Shown in pieces: positions 1 to 12,306 of a DNA stretch of 60,000 bases (positions are counted from its first letter, which is position 1; each line of letters begins with the position of its first letter). The notes under the pieces were generated by a model. It did not search any database. It was not told the DNA's origin and was given only the letters and a program-made list of their open reading frames with translations. Origin of the DNA: Symsagittifera roscoffensis (Eukaryota > Xenacoelomorpha > Acoela > Convolutidae); contig NC_087065.1 in NCBI RefSeq assembly GCF_963678635.1, forward strand, positions 70,887,573-70,947,572. Direction: 5' to 3'. Both the position numbers and the translations under genes were made by a program.

Positions 1-490
1 TTTAAAAGCCAATAGTTTACCAGTAGCTAGGTGGATCAATAATGATTTAAACTAAACATAAAAGTTGTCTTTATCGATTGAGCTAAAATTAGTACGGGTT
101 TTTTCGGTTATACACATTTTTGAAGTTAGTGAAGACAACGGCAGAAATAAAAAAAGTGCCAATTTGAGGCTAACAGAGTAAACTATTTCGTCTTGACTAG
201 TCCTATATTAATATCTGGCCTTTCCTTCTAATGTTGGTCCAATTTTATGTACAAAATTTTCTTTTGACTTTCTCATCATTTAGGTGGATTTAACCGAAAA
301 ACACATTAGTATGTTAGTTCCGCACTGATGGTAATTTATTGTTTAATTTTTTGTAAAAAAATAGGAGACGTTGCGTTTTTTGAAATGCAAGCAGAAATTT
401 TCCTTCCTAGAAAATAAAACGAACTCTTAAATGATCATTTTTAAGTGCTTTTTTACTTTCTCAGCAGCCTGTAATTTTTCTTTTGGTTTT

Positions 491-1025
491 GTTCCGACTT
501 TCGATACGAAAGTAACGGAATATTTGTGCTCGGGGTGGGTTTTTTTTTCTTCAGACAAATTTCGACTTTTTAACTAGCCATTTTTGACGGAATTTTTTTA
601 ATACCATTCAAAAGGTATTGTTGTCCTGAGCTTAAATTTGAAAAGATATTTCACCTGTGATAATTTTTCGTAAAGTTATGAGGGTTTAAAGATTGCCATT
701 TTGCCTATTTTGACCAATTTGGGACAATTAACGCGCGATATAATTCGAGCTAATAACGCGTAAGCGGAGATTTAATCCGTCTTATAAATCGTTCCAAATT
801 GGTTGAAAGAATCTTATTTGCCATAATTGGTTTGTTTCAAGGAACGAAATCTATCCTTTTGTACTTTATATGGCGTGTGGGGGATGATTTTCATAAAAAG
901 TTTCAAATTAAAAAAAATTTCCTTTATTTTATTTCATTGAATTTTTTCATGTTATTACTGCTCCATAAACCTTAAAAGGCAGTCTGAACATTCAGTGCTT
1001 CGCCCTGATACGAGCAGTCTTGTTA
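491..1025 (+). repeat. Dispersed repeat family 1, copy A
   Basis: This stretch of about 535 bp closely matches 1881-2416 in the same orientation, about 1390 bp downstream. Both copies begin near a GATACGAAAGTAACGGAATA block and end at CCCTGATACGAGCAGT. A third, more diverged copy lies inverted at about 5320-5685. No coding potential or target duplication was seen, so the transposon class is unknown. Confidence 0.75.
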
Positions 1026-1199
1026 TAATTGTTAATCGTTCCCTACTTAAAGAAGCAATCTTGATTAGTGTTCAAAATATGAAAAATACTCAGTAATATT
1101 TAAATCAAAAATAACCCGTAGAAGATGTGTCTGAAAGTACTTTGCGTGGTATTATTCAGGCTAGTAGCATAAAATCCACCAACACGACTTTTAGATCAA

Positions 1200-1409
1200 A
1201 ATTTTCCTAAAAGTGTCTAAAACGCATTTTTAACCTGTTTTTCAAAATATCGCCTGCGGCGCAGAACATTTGGTCAAAATTGGGTCTTCATTTAGGTATT
1301 TGTGAGAGCTCGGAAAATCAATTTGGTCGACCGAAAGAAAAGGTCGATAAAAGTTTGAAAGATTTTCGATAGTCAGCCTTCCCTCGAGAAAATCCTAGAT
1401 CCGCCCTTG
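1200..1409 (+). mobile_element. Truncated non-autonomous hAT-type element
   Basis: The sequence matches the right half of the complete element at 11888-12306. Shared parts include AAGTGTCTAAA, GCCTGCGGCGCA, GAGCTCGGAAAATCAATTTG and the terminal CCTAGATCCGCCC. The left terminal repeat is not found, so this copy is 5' truncated. Confidence 0.7.
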
Positions 1410-1880
1410 ATAAAATCAATGCCGTATTTTTGGTCTAAAAAACAGTTGACAAAATTTAAAACAAAACTTCGTCGAGACCAAAAAATGCAGCTTTTTTCTC
1501 CGAATTATCCATGTATTACATACCTTACGAATCCAGGCTGGTATGATTGATTCATAATTATGCAAGAACGGACATATGCCATATGACATATTTTTCGCGT
1601 TATTAGACAGAAAAATATTACTAAACATAGTTACAAATTAGTTGGAATGTTTTTTTTAAATAGTTCAACAAAATAAGTGCCTTTGATTTTAGTAGTTCAA
1701 AGATTTTAGTTTTAGCAACAAAGTTTCAATCATAAAAGACTTGAATTTCTTAGGAAAATTTAAGGTCATGTATTTCTATTCAAAGACCTAAGAAAAATCT
1801 GTCGTTTTTGGGTTTTCTTCAGTTCGTTTTTTTTTCAACTATCTGTTGGCTAAGTTTTAATTTTAACTGTAACTGCTATT

Positions 1881-2416
1881 GTTCTGACTTTTGATACGAA
1901 AGTAACGGAATATATGTGCTCGGGGTATGTTTTTTTCTTCAGACAAATTTCGACTTCTTAACTAGCCATTTTTGACGGAATTTTATTATATCATTCGAAA
2001 GGTAGTGTTGTCATGAGCTCAACTTTGAAAAGATATTTCACCTGTGATCATTTTTCGTAAAATTATGGGGGTTTAAAGATTGCCATTTTGGCCAAATTGA
2101 GACAATTAACGCGCGATATATTTCGCGCTATTAACGCGTAAGCTGAGATTTAATAGGGCGTAGAAATCGTTCCAAATTGGTTGGAAGAAGCTTATTTGCC
2201 ATAATTAATTTGTTACAAGGAGCGAAATTCATCTTCTTGTATTTTATATGGCGCGTGGGGGGATGATTTTTATTTAAAAAAATTTCAAATTTTAGAGGAA
2301 AAAAAATGTTTCATTTTGTTTCATTACGATTAATTTTTGAATTTTATTACTGCTCTATAAACCTGAAAGGGAAGTCTGAATATTCAGAGCTTCGCCCTGA
2401 TACGAGCAGTCCTGTT
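1881..2416 (+). repeat. Dispersed repeat family 1, copy B
   Basis: Second direct copy of the repeat at 491-1025, with scattered substitutions and small indels. Both contain the GACAATTAACGCGCGATAT segment and end with CCCTGATACGAGCAGT. The stretch from 2417 to 3082 holds no recognisable gene apart from the next repeat. Confidence 0.75.
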
Positions 2417-2499
2417 TAACTATAGCATCAAGCATTTCTTCTTAGTAATTTGTTCCCTTTTTCTGCTGCAATTTTTTGGTGTGAATTGTGCAACCATCA

Positions 2500-2700
2500 G
2501 TACGGGGCCAAACTGTGCCTGGGATAGGATAACAATTTAGTGTTTGTAGGCGTCTCTGGAATCTAGAGACAAGTCTTTAAACATGTTAAAGTTTTGTCGG
2601 AACGATCAAAGAAAACGAAAGAGCAGAGGATGAGCAAATATAGCGCCTTTGTTGCGGAATCCGCTCACTATTCACAAAATACATAGTCTGGCCTCGTAGT
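2500..2700 (-). repeat. Dispersed repeat family 2, copy inverted to 5085-5170
   Basis: Read on the minus strand, this segment aligns with 5085-5170. It shares AACATGTTTAAAGA, CTTGTCTC, a CCTATCC block and GCACAGTTTGGC, in that order. A further GGCCTCGTAGTGATG piece lies at 2691-2704. A GCGGAATCCGC motif at 2655 links it to the fold-back array at 4789-4940. Confidence 0.5.
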
Positions 2701-3082
2701 GATGTTTTTGGTGGAAACGCGATGGACCGAATGCGCGAAACTAAAAATCAGCCAATCAGATTTCAGTAATCTAAAATTTGGAAAGAAAGTAAACTTTCCA
2801 GGGACTGGAGTATTGATATTGGCCGAATATAAAAACGGCAGAAATATGCAAAGTTTTCAAATTGTCATTGACCGCCGCAAAATTGGGACCAATTTTGTAT
2901 TTCAAGGGTTTCGTAATGAAAGAAGCAAAATATTGCTTCATTTAATTCATTTTAAGTGAATGGCAATTGCTTCTTTTTTTATAATTGATTTTCGGCTAAT
3001 TTTATCTTCGGTCCCTGTCCCACAAGTTTTTTCGCCCATTCGGTCCTTCGCGCATGAGAATAGCCCCGATATTTTTGTTCAG

Positions 3083-6000
3083 AAGAAGGTGGCTGCTGCA
3101 GCTGTTTGGGTAGAGTTCCCTGGCTGACTCTTCTGGGGGTGATTCTGGTCGCAGTCGGGTCCTCCTTCCTTATGCTCGGTTACAAGACATTCGCACCCGG
3201 AGTATACGACACATACGAGGCAGTTAACTTCAAACCAGTCATGGAAAAGGAATGGTCGTAAGTTATATAATTGTTTTCAAAGCAGTACTTAAATCAGTTA
3301 CACTTTGAAAAATCCTAGTTGCCCATTGCCTGCGATGCTGAATATTTGGCTAAACATGATCTATTAAAGTTTAAACTGGCCCAAAAATGCTACAATATTT
3401 TCAATTCCGCAATTCAAAATCCTGTACATGCCACTATGGTAATTGATTTATATAATTTAGAAATAAAAATTGCTAAGATGTATTTTACTAAATTACCAAT
3501 TGGTCATCACAACGTTAGAACGATAAAGAACTCGTGAAATGGATTCAAAGTCGCATCTAATTTTCTTCAATGAAGATATCAGTTTCAGACTCCTTAAGTT
3601 TCATCATTAAGCACCATGGAAAGATTCAAAATGACTGGAAATAGGACTTGAGTTGCTGTGGTTCTTCTACTCATCAAAAAATATTTGATGATAACTTTTA
3701 CCGAGCGTGATGTTCTAATTCGGTTGGGTTTGATTTTAGAAAAAAGACAGCAGACTTCATTGAAAAGGAGGCGGAGCAAGGAAAAGAGTGAGTGCAGATA
3801 ATATCGTCATCAGAAATAAAGAAGCGCTTTAAATATAGTCAATTTTTGCTAGAACTACATTAAAATCAAGGAATTTAGATGTACCTCTTGTAATACAACT
3901 TATGATACTTTAGAACATAGTTTATAAATATGCAAGACGAACATATGGCATCATGAAATAACAGCAGCAGTTTTTTCAGCCCAGATTTCAAAATTTAATA
4001 CCTGTATTTTTTTTTTATTTTACTTTAAAATTGCAAATTTCTTTTTTTTCTAAAAATTTTTCTACGATGATTCATTTTAAAAAAATTTCAATTAACATTT
4101 TCTTGTAGCTCCTACTACAGTCCGGAGAACCCCCAGTACATAATACTGGACTCGTGTCTGGCAGGCGCTGGCTCTCTGTTTCTGCTGGTGGTGGCTCTCA
4201 TGAGCAGTGGACTCACGAGGAAGCACTGTTGTGAGGCGAGGTCATGTTGCCAGGGATACTGTCTCTTTGTACACTTCACGGTTAGTTTTTAGAGATGCTC
4301 AAACAAATCTACAGAGCTACTGCGCCTTTTGTCTATCCCCTCCATTTTGTTGATTTAATAATTTAAATAAATTGATGCTTGTATTATCAACTATATGGAG
4401 AAATAAATTCTTCTTCTTGCTTAGGTTTTAGAAACTTAATTGGTGGGGGCTGTTGGAAAAAAAGATTGATCAAGTATTTTAAGATGCAAATGAGAGTACG
4501 CGAATTGCACATTAAACTAACCAAAACTGATTGATTTTATACCTTATTTTAACGATTTTAGAGTTCACCAAAATTTTTGCGCATTTGGACCTTCGCTTAA
4601 GAAAGATTCCCCCAAGATAGGTTAAGGAAAGATTTTTTCATACCCCTAATTTATCACAAAATGAATTAAAAACGTTATGCTTGTAAAAATTCACTGGTGG
4701 CGAAAAAAGGTGGCGTTTGTTTATTTCCACAAACAAATACTTAAAACATTGTACTCCTCAAAATCGCTCCAAAAATAGGCGAATTTGCGGAATCCGCAAA
4801 ATGTAAGTGAAATACGCAAACTGTAAGTGGAATCCGCAAATTGTAAGTGGAATCCGCATTTTATTTGCGGATTCCACTTAAATTTGCGGATTCTACTTAC
4901 ATTTTGCGGATTCCACTTACATTTTAAGGAATCCACTTACAGTTGCGGAATCGAGAACAACTAGCTATATTTGATTGTTGCGGAATCCGCAAAAAAATCA
5001 AATGTGCCGACAATATTTACGTTACAGGTTTTGTACGCGGAATCCACGAAATTTTTGTAAGTGGAATCCACTTACATTTTGGAACATGTTTAAAGATTTG
5101 TCTCAGGAACCCAGGAACATACAGACTCAAAATTGTGCGCCTATCCAGTGCACAGTTTGGCCTCGTTATGATGATATTTGTTTTTCGGAAAATCTTACCC
5201 GTTCGAAATCTAAGTCTATGCCCAAAGCATCAATACTTTTTAGACCTTATAACTTGACAGGACAAAAACTGGGGGTCAAACATTCGTTCTTTTATAGAAA
5301 ATTGGAACAATAAATTAAACAAGACTGCTCGTATCGAGCTGAATCACTGAATGATCAGAATGTCCCTAATGTCTACGAACTATTTTTTAAAAAGTTTGTT
5401 AAATTTGAGTATGATTTTTCTGTAATTAAAAATACCTTCATAAGCGCATTGATAGAAAACTGACGCTTTGTTATAAAATATTTCCGTCCAGGCGTTTTTT
5501 AGACTTTGAAATGATAGAAATTTTTGTCGATGTTATCCCAAATTATCATATTTTAAACCTTCATAAGTTTGCGGTAAAATATAGGGGTATATATTTTTTT
5601 ATTTGAGCTCAGGCATCAATATTTTTTGATAGTATAAAAATTGAGCTTAAACCTTGAAGTTTGTCTGGAGAAGAACGTAACTTTCAGGAGGTACCACTAT
5701 CGCAGCCGTAATTGGTCAGACTGTGGTAGACTTAAGCTAGAGGTCAAGTGAGTGTTCGTCCGCGCGCTCTATCATTGCCATATCAGAGGATCGAACAAAC
5801 AATCTGACCATCTCTAATTGAGCGCATTACCACTATAGCGTGGAAAGCGTATTAAAAAATGTAGTCAAGGATGTAATTTTGCAATGCTGAAGACCTGCAT
5901 AAGTGCTGAGCAGCTTTGATGACGCAAGCGAGCTCAGTGTTATAATGCGAATCAAGTTTTTTCTCTTTTCCACCCCCATATTTCAAATTTGAAATTCAAT

Positions 6001-9000
6001 TTTGAAAAATCTAAGTTGTAATTGTGAAATTAAATTTGGCATGGTGATAAAACTTTATTTTGAACAGATTTGCTCCTCATGATTTTTGGGGTGAGTGGAG
6101 TAGAAAATATCCAAACATTTTTGCAACTCAACTCGCAAATAATAGTACTCATCTGATGGCACTTTGGTATATTTCCCAGCGTTGGCAATTTAATAGTATC
6201 TGCAGCTGCTACGTTGGTGGCTAGTGATAGGATAGTGTTAGAGTAACTCGACGCGTTCATGGCCAAGATGCTAGGACCTAAGACTCCAAGTTTCCAGGTT
6301 GGAGGTTCGATTCTGGCTCAGGGAATGTTTTTTTTTCAATTTCTTAAGGCTAATTTTTACTTTTTTGTTGTTATCTTATTTTTTTCCGCCTTGTTAGAGC
6401 TACTTTTTGCCGTTTTCTTGCTTTTGTTTGCGAAGTGCAGCTTCGCTTCTGTGTTGAACTTTCTCTGGGTTTTCTGACTTACTGAGCTTGAAAGTTAATG
6501 TTTTTTGTTCTAGACGGGTCTGGTGGTGATGATTCTGATGTTGGCCTTCTTCTCTCTCTCCCTCCTCCTCATCCTCCCCCTTCTCTTTTCCCTCTTCCTG
6601 GACGACTCTTGCGCCCCCAACCAGACCACCCGGCCATGCTTCAACTCCATGACATTCGGTAAGCAGAACCTAACTTTCACTTTCATTTACTTGGTCTCTA
6701 TTTGGCCGTGTTCGCCAACATTTTGACATTGGGTTTCACTTGGATTTTTCTATTGCTTCAGTGGACTTTAAGGACCCTCTTTTGCCTTCTTCAGCAACAA
6801 GAGAGAATTATTGAAAACAATTGAATGATTATATGAAAAAAACTACGACTATGACGCCAAGCTCGTTCTTAAAACTAGGCACAAAATTTTGCCACCACGA
6901 CTTTTTAAGATACAACACAGATGCTTGTAGTGATTAAGATGCACTTTTTCAAGGAAAACAATAACAAATTATGACTTCAAATTGTCTGAATCCAATTTGG
7001 AAACGGTGTCATTTGCCAAATTTTCCCTAATTTGAACCTCTTGAAAAGAAATTTATAGGTGATTTTTATCAGTCCGGAACATTATCTTTACGGGAGTTGA
7101 GAAAACTTTGGCAAAATAGTTACTTTAAAAGTCGATTCTTGTCCTAAAAAAAAACGCCCTGAGCAGAAATATTCCGTCAAAGTCGGAACAATAATTGAAA
7201 TGAGGTTATTAAATATTTTCTTTTGTAATTGTTTTTTCAACTTTGTCGCAGACGCTGTTATCCTGTCGTCTCTAACGCTGGGATTTGAAGATAAAATCAT
7301 AAGGGGAAGGTTAAAGTTATATATAATAGTTATAACAATTTAATGTTTTCATACCAGAGATTATTTTTAATAGACAATTGTCGATATACATAATGCTGAT
7401 AAGTAAGGATATCAATTGGCCAGATAGGCCTATTCGAAATATCCCTTAAAGAAACAGTACACTTTCAAACCCCCTAGGTTCTAAAAAGTCTTAGCTAAGA
7501 AGTTTAATTGTTTGTGTCCAAACCCTACAACCCAACTTTCAGGAAAAAAGATCTATCAACTCCTGATTATTTGTAATTCGTAAAACGCGAAAACTATGGT
7601 AAAGTGTTTAAAATTCACTATTGCTAAGATTGGCGACAGTATCAGCAAGATCTTCAAAGAAAATGTTGATATGATTATTTTCAATCACCGAGTCCAAAAT
7701 GAGTTTATTAAGGAAATCAGTTTTCAAATTTTGATGTGAAAACTTAACTTATTATTTGAAGAGCTCGCATAATTGCAATTCTTTCACTGAACATATCTTG
7801 AAAGTTTCTCTGAAAGATGTGACTGACTAGTTTTTTATACGTTTTCTTTTCAAAATAATCTTGGAATTTGGTTTCGCTACTTTTCAAGTTTTGGAGTGAA
7901 GTTGTATTAGATGTGCTCTCCATTACAACCCCATATTGCAGTATTGGCTGAATATGACTAAAATTTGTTTAAACGTATCATCAGCGTATAAATATATGAT
8001 CACTGCGTTTGCAACTTTTCGTAAATCTGAGATCAATATTATGAACAGTAGTGCTCCGGAAATGATCCCTGTGGACCTCCACAGTGAATAGTTTTCAATT
8101 TCGACATTTTAGAGTCTATATTTAAATTACCACCAATATTTTTGTTCAAAATGATGGCATCTGATTTTTCTAAGCGCTAAAAAGTAGAAAAGAGAATGCA
8201 GGACACTGACTTGTTTCTGATTTGGTTTCTGAAAAGTAACAATTATTCGAGTTGATCATATACTCCTAATTTTCAAAAAAGAGTTTTAAACAGTTAGTTT
8301 TTTCTATCCCATTCTTCAGTGGGAAATTTATCTCCTGTAGCAGCAGAGATTTTTTAGACCAAATGCTTTTGTAGCTTTTTTATAAGGTTTTTACTAAAAA
8401 TATCTCTTTGCTGGCGTTCGAAATTTTAAATAGGGCTAATTTCAGAGCCAGCTAATAAAAAGTATTGTTCAGGGGATGTGAAGTAATTGTTCTTCCGAAA
8501 AAAACAGCCTTCACTGCCTAGATATGAATGCTTTTATAGTCTTACTGATTTGGTTGTGCTGGCTACATAAACTCGTTGAAGATAAAAAAATGAATTCCCA
8601 ATTTACATCAGCTTTTTTTTTCTGTTCAGGTCTCACTCTGTCTTCCGATACTACGTATAATGGAACCCAGATATGCTTCGGAGACGACGGATTCTGCCCA
8701 CGGGTAAGTTAATACAAGCGGCGTATAAAATAGCCAAACTATCAGCCAGCCGAAAGTCATACTAAGAAATTTATAATAATTATGGTATCTCTCTAACTAT
8801 TTCTCCTTATATCTCTTTAACTATGGTATCTCTTTAACTTTTTTGCAGAAAGAGATTCGTTACTAAGTAAAAAATTCACATATACTGAGCCATTGAATTA
8901 TTCGGGTAGTTTTTTTTTACCCTCGTTAATAGAATACCCGAACAGAACTTAAGGCAATTTATCAATAAGCGGGAAAAAAAAACCAGTTTTTCAGCCGTGA

Positions 9001-10584
9001 ATTTTCGCTTTTTGTGGAGATGAACTTATATCATGTTTATTTAAATGAGATGAGCTAAATTTTTTCGCTTACCACTCAAACAATATCACATCATGGGTAT
9101 TGTCTCAAAGCCTCGAGCGATTTTTGAAGGACTCTTTTAAATTAAGTTTGTTTGCTTTTAAAAAACAAAGACACGCCTTGTTTTTATAATTAGTGACGGA
9201 AAAAGGTGAAGGCATGATCATCTTGGTTGTTGTTTTTCATTAATTTTAATGGGTCTCTTCAACTAATCCCCCTCCCCCTATGGTAAGTAGTAGTAGCAAA
9301 TTACCATCCAAAAAAAATTAATTTTACAGTTAAATATTTTGTACCAAGTAAAGAACCTAGTTGTACCTAATTACCTAGTAAGCAATCTCCCCTCCTTTTG
9401 CGAGAGATCCTCTAATTTTTTTTAAGAGTTAATGAACGTAGTTCAGACTGGTCTATAGGTCAAGATAGTTTTCTTGTGTTTTTTTTTCAGGAAAAGTTTT
9501 GCTAACATTTGTTCAATTTTACTTTTTCGCGGTTTGACTTTTGATCTCTTTTTAAGTTCACTTCATTTCCTTTGTTAAAAGGAAGGCAAACTCAACTATA
9601 GAACAGCTAAGTCATGAAAAACGTGAGCAATTTCTAGTTTCGAAAGTGGAATTTAATTGTCAGATTTTGCAGCCAAATAAAATATTTACTTAGATCCAGT
9701 TTTCGCAAATTGCCTTAACTTTATCAAAATACGTTAATCATAAATATGCTAATCAAAGAGGTTTTAGGCCAGATTTTTTTTCTTGGACAGTCGAAAGTTG
9801 AGATTTTTCAAAAACAACAACTCATTTTTTTCGGTGCACTTGCGTTCAGTTGGCTGTTCAGTTCACTGTCTGTTGGCTGTGTTATATTTCTTCTACTTTT
9901 CAGCTGGATAACTTGCAAAGAGGTTTCATCTATTGGTGTTCAGGTGGATTCGGGGCCGCCCTTGGAATGGTAGGAGAAATTTGTTTTTCGTAGCAAATAT
10001 AAAATAAAACAATGTTTTTATTGGTCCAATAAAAAATGATTTCAACCCAATCATCCAATTTTACCAGACAATTTAATGTGCATTTTGAATTTCGACATCC
10101 AACTTGGTAAACTAAAATCACCCTAAAGATAAAGAAAGGAAAAATGGCTCAATTACATTTTCACTTTCGTCTAAACTCTCAGCTGCGACGGAAAAAAATC
10201 TCATTTCAAATCATACACAAAAATGAACTATTCGGGGAGGTCGGTTGGGTAATAGCACCATATCTTTAAGATTTAGACCCCGTAGTCATCTAACTAGGCA
10301 TTGTATTTGTTGCAAAAATTGGTTAGGCATAAAATTTTATGCTCCGATTTCCATAAACAAAAAAAAACTTTTTTTCAGTTGAAATTGTATGCGAGGAGGT
10401 CTATTGCAATTTAAATACCTCAAAATAATTTACAAAACTACAAAAATATATTACAAAAAAATTACAAATGACAAAGATAATTGGTGTTTGTTTTCAGATC
10501 ATTGTACTGATGTCACACGCGGCCAATTTCGCCCATTTCTGGGACATGAAAAAGAATGAAAGCGAAGAAAAATACGTCTTCTAG
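3083..10584 (+). CDS. M6: M6/PLP-family proteolipid (tetraspan neuronal membrane glycoprotein), 5' exon missing
   Basis: Six exons were read: 3083-3257, 4109-4280, 6514-6658, 8630-8703, 9904-9969 and 10498-10584 (TAG). All introns are GT-AG and all phases fit. The family are four-span membrane proteins of neural and glial plasma membranes (PLP1, DM20, GPM6A/B, insect M6). The protein starts with a Cys cluster followed by GRVPW, as in M6 proteins, then span 1 (LTLLGVILVAVGSSF). Span 2 lies in exon 4109-4280, ahead of a Cys-rich cytoplasmic loop. Span 3 is in 6514-6658. The second outer loop has four Cys (SCAPN, PCFN, ICFG, FCPR), and span 4 is followed by a short tail ending EKYVF. The first exon seen begins in phase 1, so only about 4 coding bases (ATG plus one) are missing. 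With them the total is about 240 residues, the length of DM20. From memory, vertebrate PLP1 also has coding exons of 74 and 66 bp at the two positions where they occur here. No first exon could be assigned in the window. Confidence 0.8.
4789..4940. repeat. Fold-back array of 20-bp units
   Basis: About three and a half direct units with core GTAAGTGGAATCCGCAAA run up to about 4860. They are followed by about three and a half inverted units (GCGGATTCCACTTACATTT) to 4940. Each arm is about 70-75 nt, and a single strand could fold into one long stem. Single copies of the same motif occur at 2655, 4978-4990, 5036-5046 and 5055-5075. Confidence 0.85.
5085..5170 (+). repeat. Dispersed repeat family 2, plus-strand copy
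   Basis: This aligns with the reverse complement of 2500-2600: AACATGTTTAAAGATTTGTC, then CCTATCCAGTGCACAGTTTG, then CCTCGTTATGATG. It directly follows isolated GGAATCCAC motifs of the fold-back family, so the two repeats may be parts of one larger element. Confidence 0.5.
5320..5685 (-). repeat. Dispersed repeat family 1, inverted diverged copy C
   Basis: It begins with AAGACTGCTCGTATCGAGCT, the complement of the 3' end of copies A and B. It later matches them at TTAAACCTTCATAA, GAGCTCAGG and TTTGTCTGGAGAAGAA. It is much more diverged than A and B, with several internal gaps. Confidence 0.55.
5778..5850 (-). repeat. tRNA-derived SINE-like sequence
   Basis: On the minus strand there is an A-box-like TATAGTGGTAATGCGCTC. 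About 35 nt later comes a B-box-like TTTGTTCGATCCTC, as in tRNA genes and tRNA-derived SINE heads. No complete cloverleaf was drawn. It could be a decayed tRNA pseudogene rather than a SINE. Confidence 0.4.
6250..6330 (+). repeat. tRNA-derived SINE-like sequence
   Basis: TGGCCAAGATGCTAGGAC resembles the A box and D arm of leucine or serine tRNAs. GGTTCGATTCTGG at 6304-6316 matches the B box, and a T-run follows at 6327-6336. This is an RNA polymerase III promoter layout inside the large intron. The acceptor stem does not close convincingly, so it is not called a functional tRNA. Confidence 0.45.
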
Positions 10585-11879
10585 GCTCACTAAAACCTCT
10601 TTCTGCATTTTATATTAATTAATGTGATACCATGTATGGAGTAGGCTATTTTTCTCTCCCCCCCCCCTCACCTCATATGAGCATCAATATTAGTGTAAGG
10701 AGTGGCTTTACAAGGTTAAATATGAAGACCAAATACATTTTTGTGGCCTAATTAGTAGTCCGTATGTCAATTTGAGCAGTACTTTTACTTGTAAAAGTTT
10801 GCAGGGGGGAGGAAGAAGAGCCATGAATTTGATTAGATACACCCTATTTTTCTATAAGTTTGTTTCAGTTTTAGACTTGTTGTCAAACAAACTGCCCTCG
10901 AGACCAAATTATCTGCTATAACTCCCAAAACCTCCGACCCCGATTTATTTGTAGTTTAAATGTAAAAAATAAGATTTCAATAAGTGTATGTCGCTTTCGG
11001 ATTTAATCGCAATGCAAAAGCAATTTATGAGTTTGCTTCAAATTAAGTTATTGTTTTCCTTCCAAAAACAATCAACTACCAGGTTATTTTTAGGAAAATT
11101 TTAAATCTACTTTGAGCTTCTTGCATCAGAAAATGTGGACTGATTCTTAAGTCAGTTTCACTTTGTCGAATTCATCCAAGTTGGTTTGGTCCAAAGTCTT
11201 AACATAGGTAGCTGAGTAATGCAAAAATGTTTTCCCAAATTTGCCCTTATGTTGTTGAGATTTATAAATTCTAATCCATTCTGAATAAATTTTTGAATGA
11301 TTGCCATGAAAATGAAAGATTGCTGCCCAAGAACTATGAAAAGACTAGAGATATCGTGATGAAGACAACTAAGAAGACAGGTATTGTGATTTATGCAAAA
11401 GAGCACAGGAAGCGCACATGATTTCCAATTCACAGGAATTGTTTCTTGGTTAGTTTTATAACCGAAAAGGAGGATTTAAGAAAATTGCATTTTGGTTTCA
11501 TAGTTTTCACTTGAAAACTATCAAGATTTAAAAATACTTGAAAAAATTATTGACTTTTTTTTGAGAAAATTTGATGTAAAACTCACCGAATTGATTGTTC
11601 ATATCTTCAGGTCTACCTAGCTTTCCGGTTAACCACAGCCTGGCAAATTTCATGCTGCAATAATGGTACAACGTGAAAGTTCGCAAAAAAGAAAGACAAA
11701 AAATGGCTGATGACTTTTCCATGTGAAAAACACAAATAACGGCCTTGAGCTGCTAAAAATTTTGCCTAAAAAAATTAATCCAGTCTGGAATATGGGAAGT
11801 AATAAAACTAGATTATGCTCTAACAGGCAATTGATAATTTTGCATCGATCCTCAGCGAATCGCTGAAACTTATATTATG
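10585..11879. other. 3' flank of the M6/PLP gene, no gene seen
   Basis: The sequence is AT-rich with a C-run near 10665. The open frames at 11158-11433 and 11528-11722 (minus) have no recognisable domain or splice context, so I do not call them genes. Confidence 0.5.
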
Positions 11880-11887
11880 ATTATTAT

Positions 11888-12306
11888 CAGGGGCGGATTT
11901 AAGGGGGGGGGGGGGGCGGACGTCTTCCCCTCAGGGATTCGACCCCCTGCCGATCAAAAGGGTCCCCCTTTTGGTACTTTTTAAGAAATCCATTTTTTGC
12001 CGACCGACCCTAAAATTTTTTTAAAGGCGCCTTAGGCGCCAATATATACTAACTTTGAGGGGGAGCGCGCGCCAAAAAAGCGCGATTTCTTTGTCAACAT
12101 TTTTCAAAAAGTGTCTAAAGACGGCTTTTTTGACCTGTTTTTTCAAAAATTTGCCTGCGGCGCACAAAGATTGGCCAAAACAGGGACTTTTTAGGGCTTT
12201 AAAAGAGCTCGGAAAATCAATTTGGTCGACCTAAAAAAAGGTCGTCAAAATTTACGAAACATTTTTGAAAATCCCCCCCCTCGAAAAAATCCTAGATCCG
12301 CCCCTG
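11888..12306. mobile_element. Complete non-autonomous hAT-type transposon (MITE-like)
   Basis: The left end CAGGGGCGGATTTAAG and the right end (complement CAGGGGCGGATCTAGG) form terminal inverted repeats of about 16 bp with two differences. The element is flanked by identical 8-bp ATTATTAT duplications at 11880-11887 and 12307-12314, the length typical of hAT elements. It is 419 bp long and has no coding frame. A run of 14 G follows the left end. A truncated relative lies at 1200-1409. Confidence 0.85.

Larger units (their letters stand above)
4281..6513 (+). other. Repeat-rich intron of the M6/PLP gene
   Basis: This is the largest intron of the gene, with donor GTTAGT and acceptor TTGTTCTAG. 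It holds the 20-bp fold-back array, an inverted copy of dispersed repeat 1, a copy of repeat 2 and two tRNA-like sequences in opposite orientations. The next introns (6659-8629, 8704-9903, 9970-10497) show nothing recognisable beyond AT-rich sequence. Confidence 0.7.

Noticed and set aside
491-1025. Helitron interpretation of repeat family 1
   Set aside because: No TC start, CTRR end or terminal hairpin in the right arrangement.
4789-4940. CRISPR-like array
   Set aside because: The 20-bp units have no spacers, half of them are inverted, and the context is a eukaryotic intron.
11158-11722. Two minus-strand ORFs of 91 and 64 aa
   Set aside because: No domain, no splice context and composition like the surrounding intergenic DNA.
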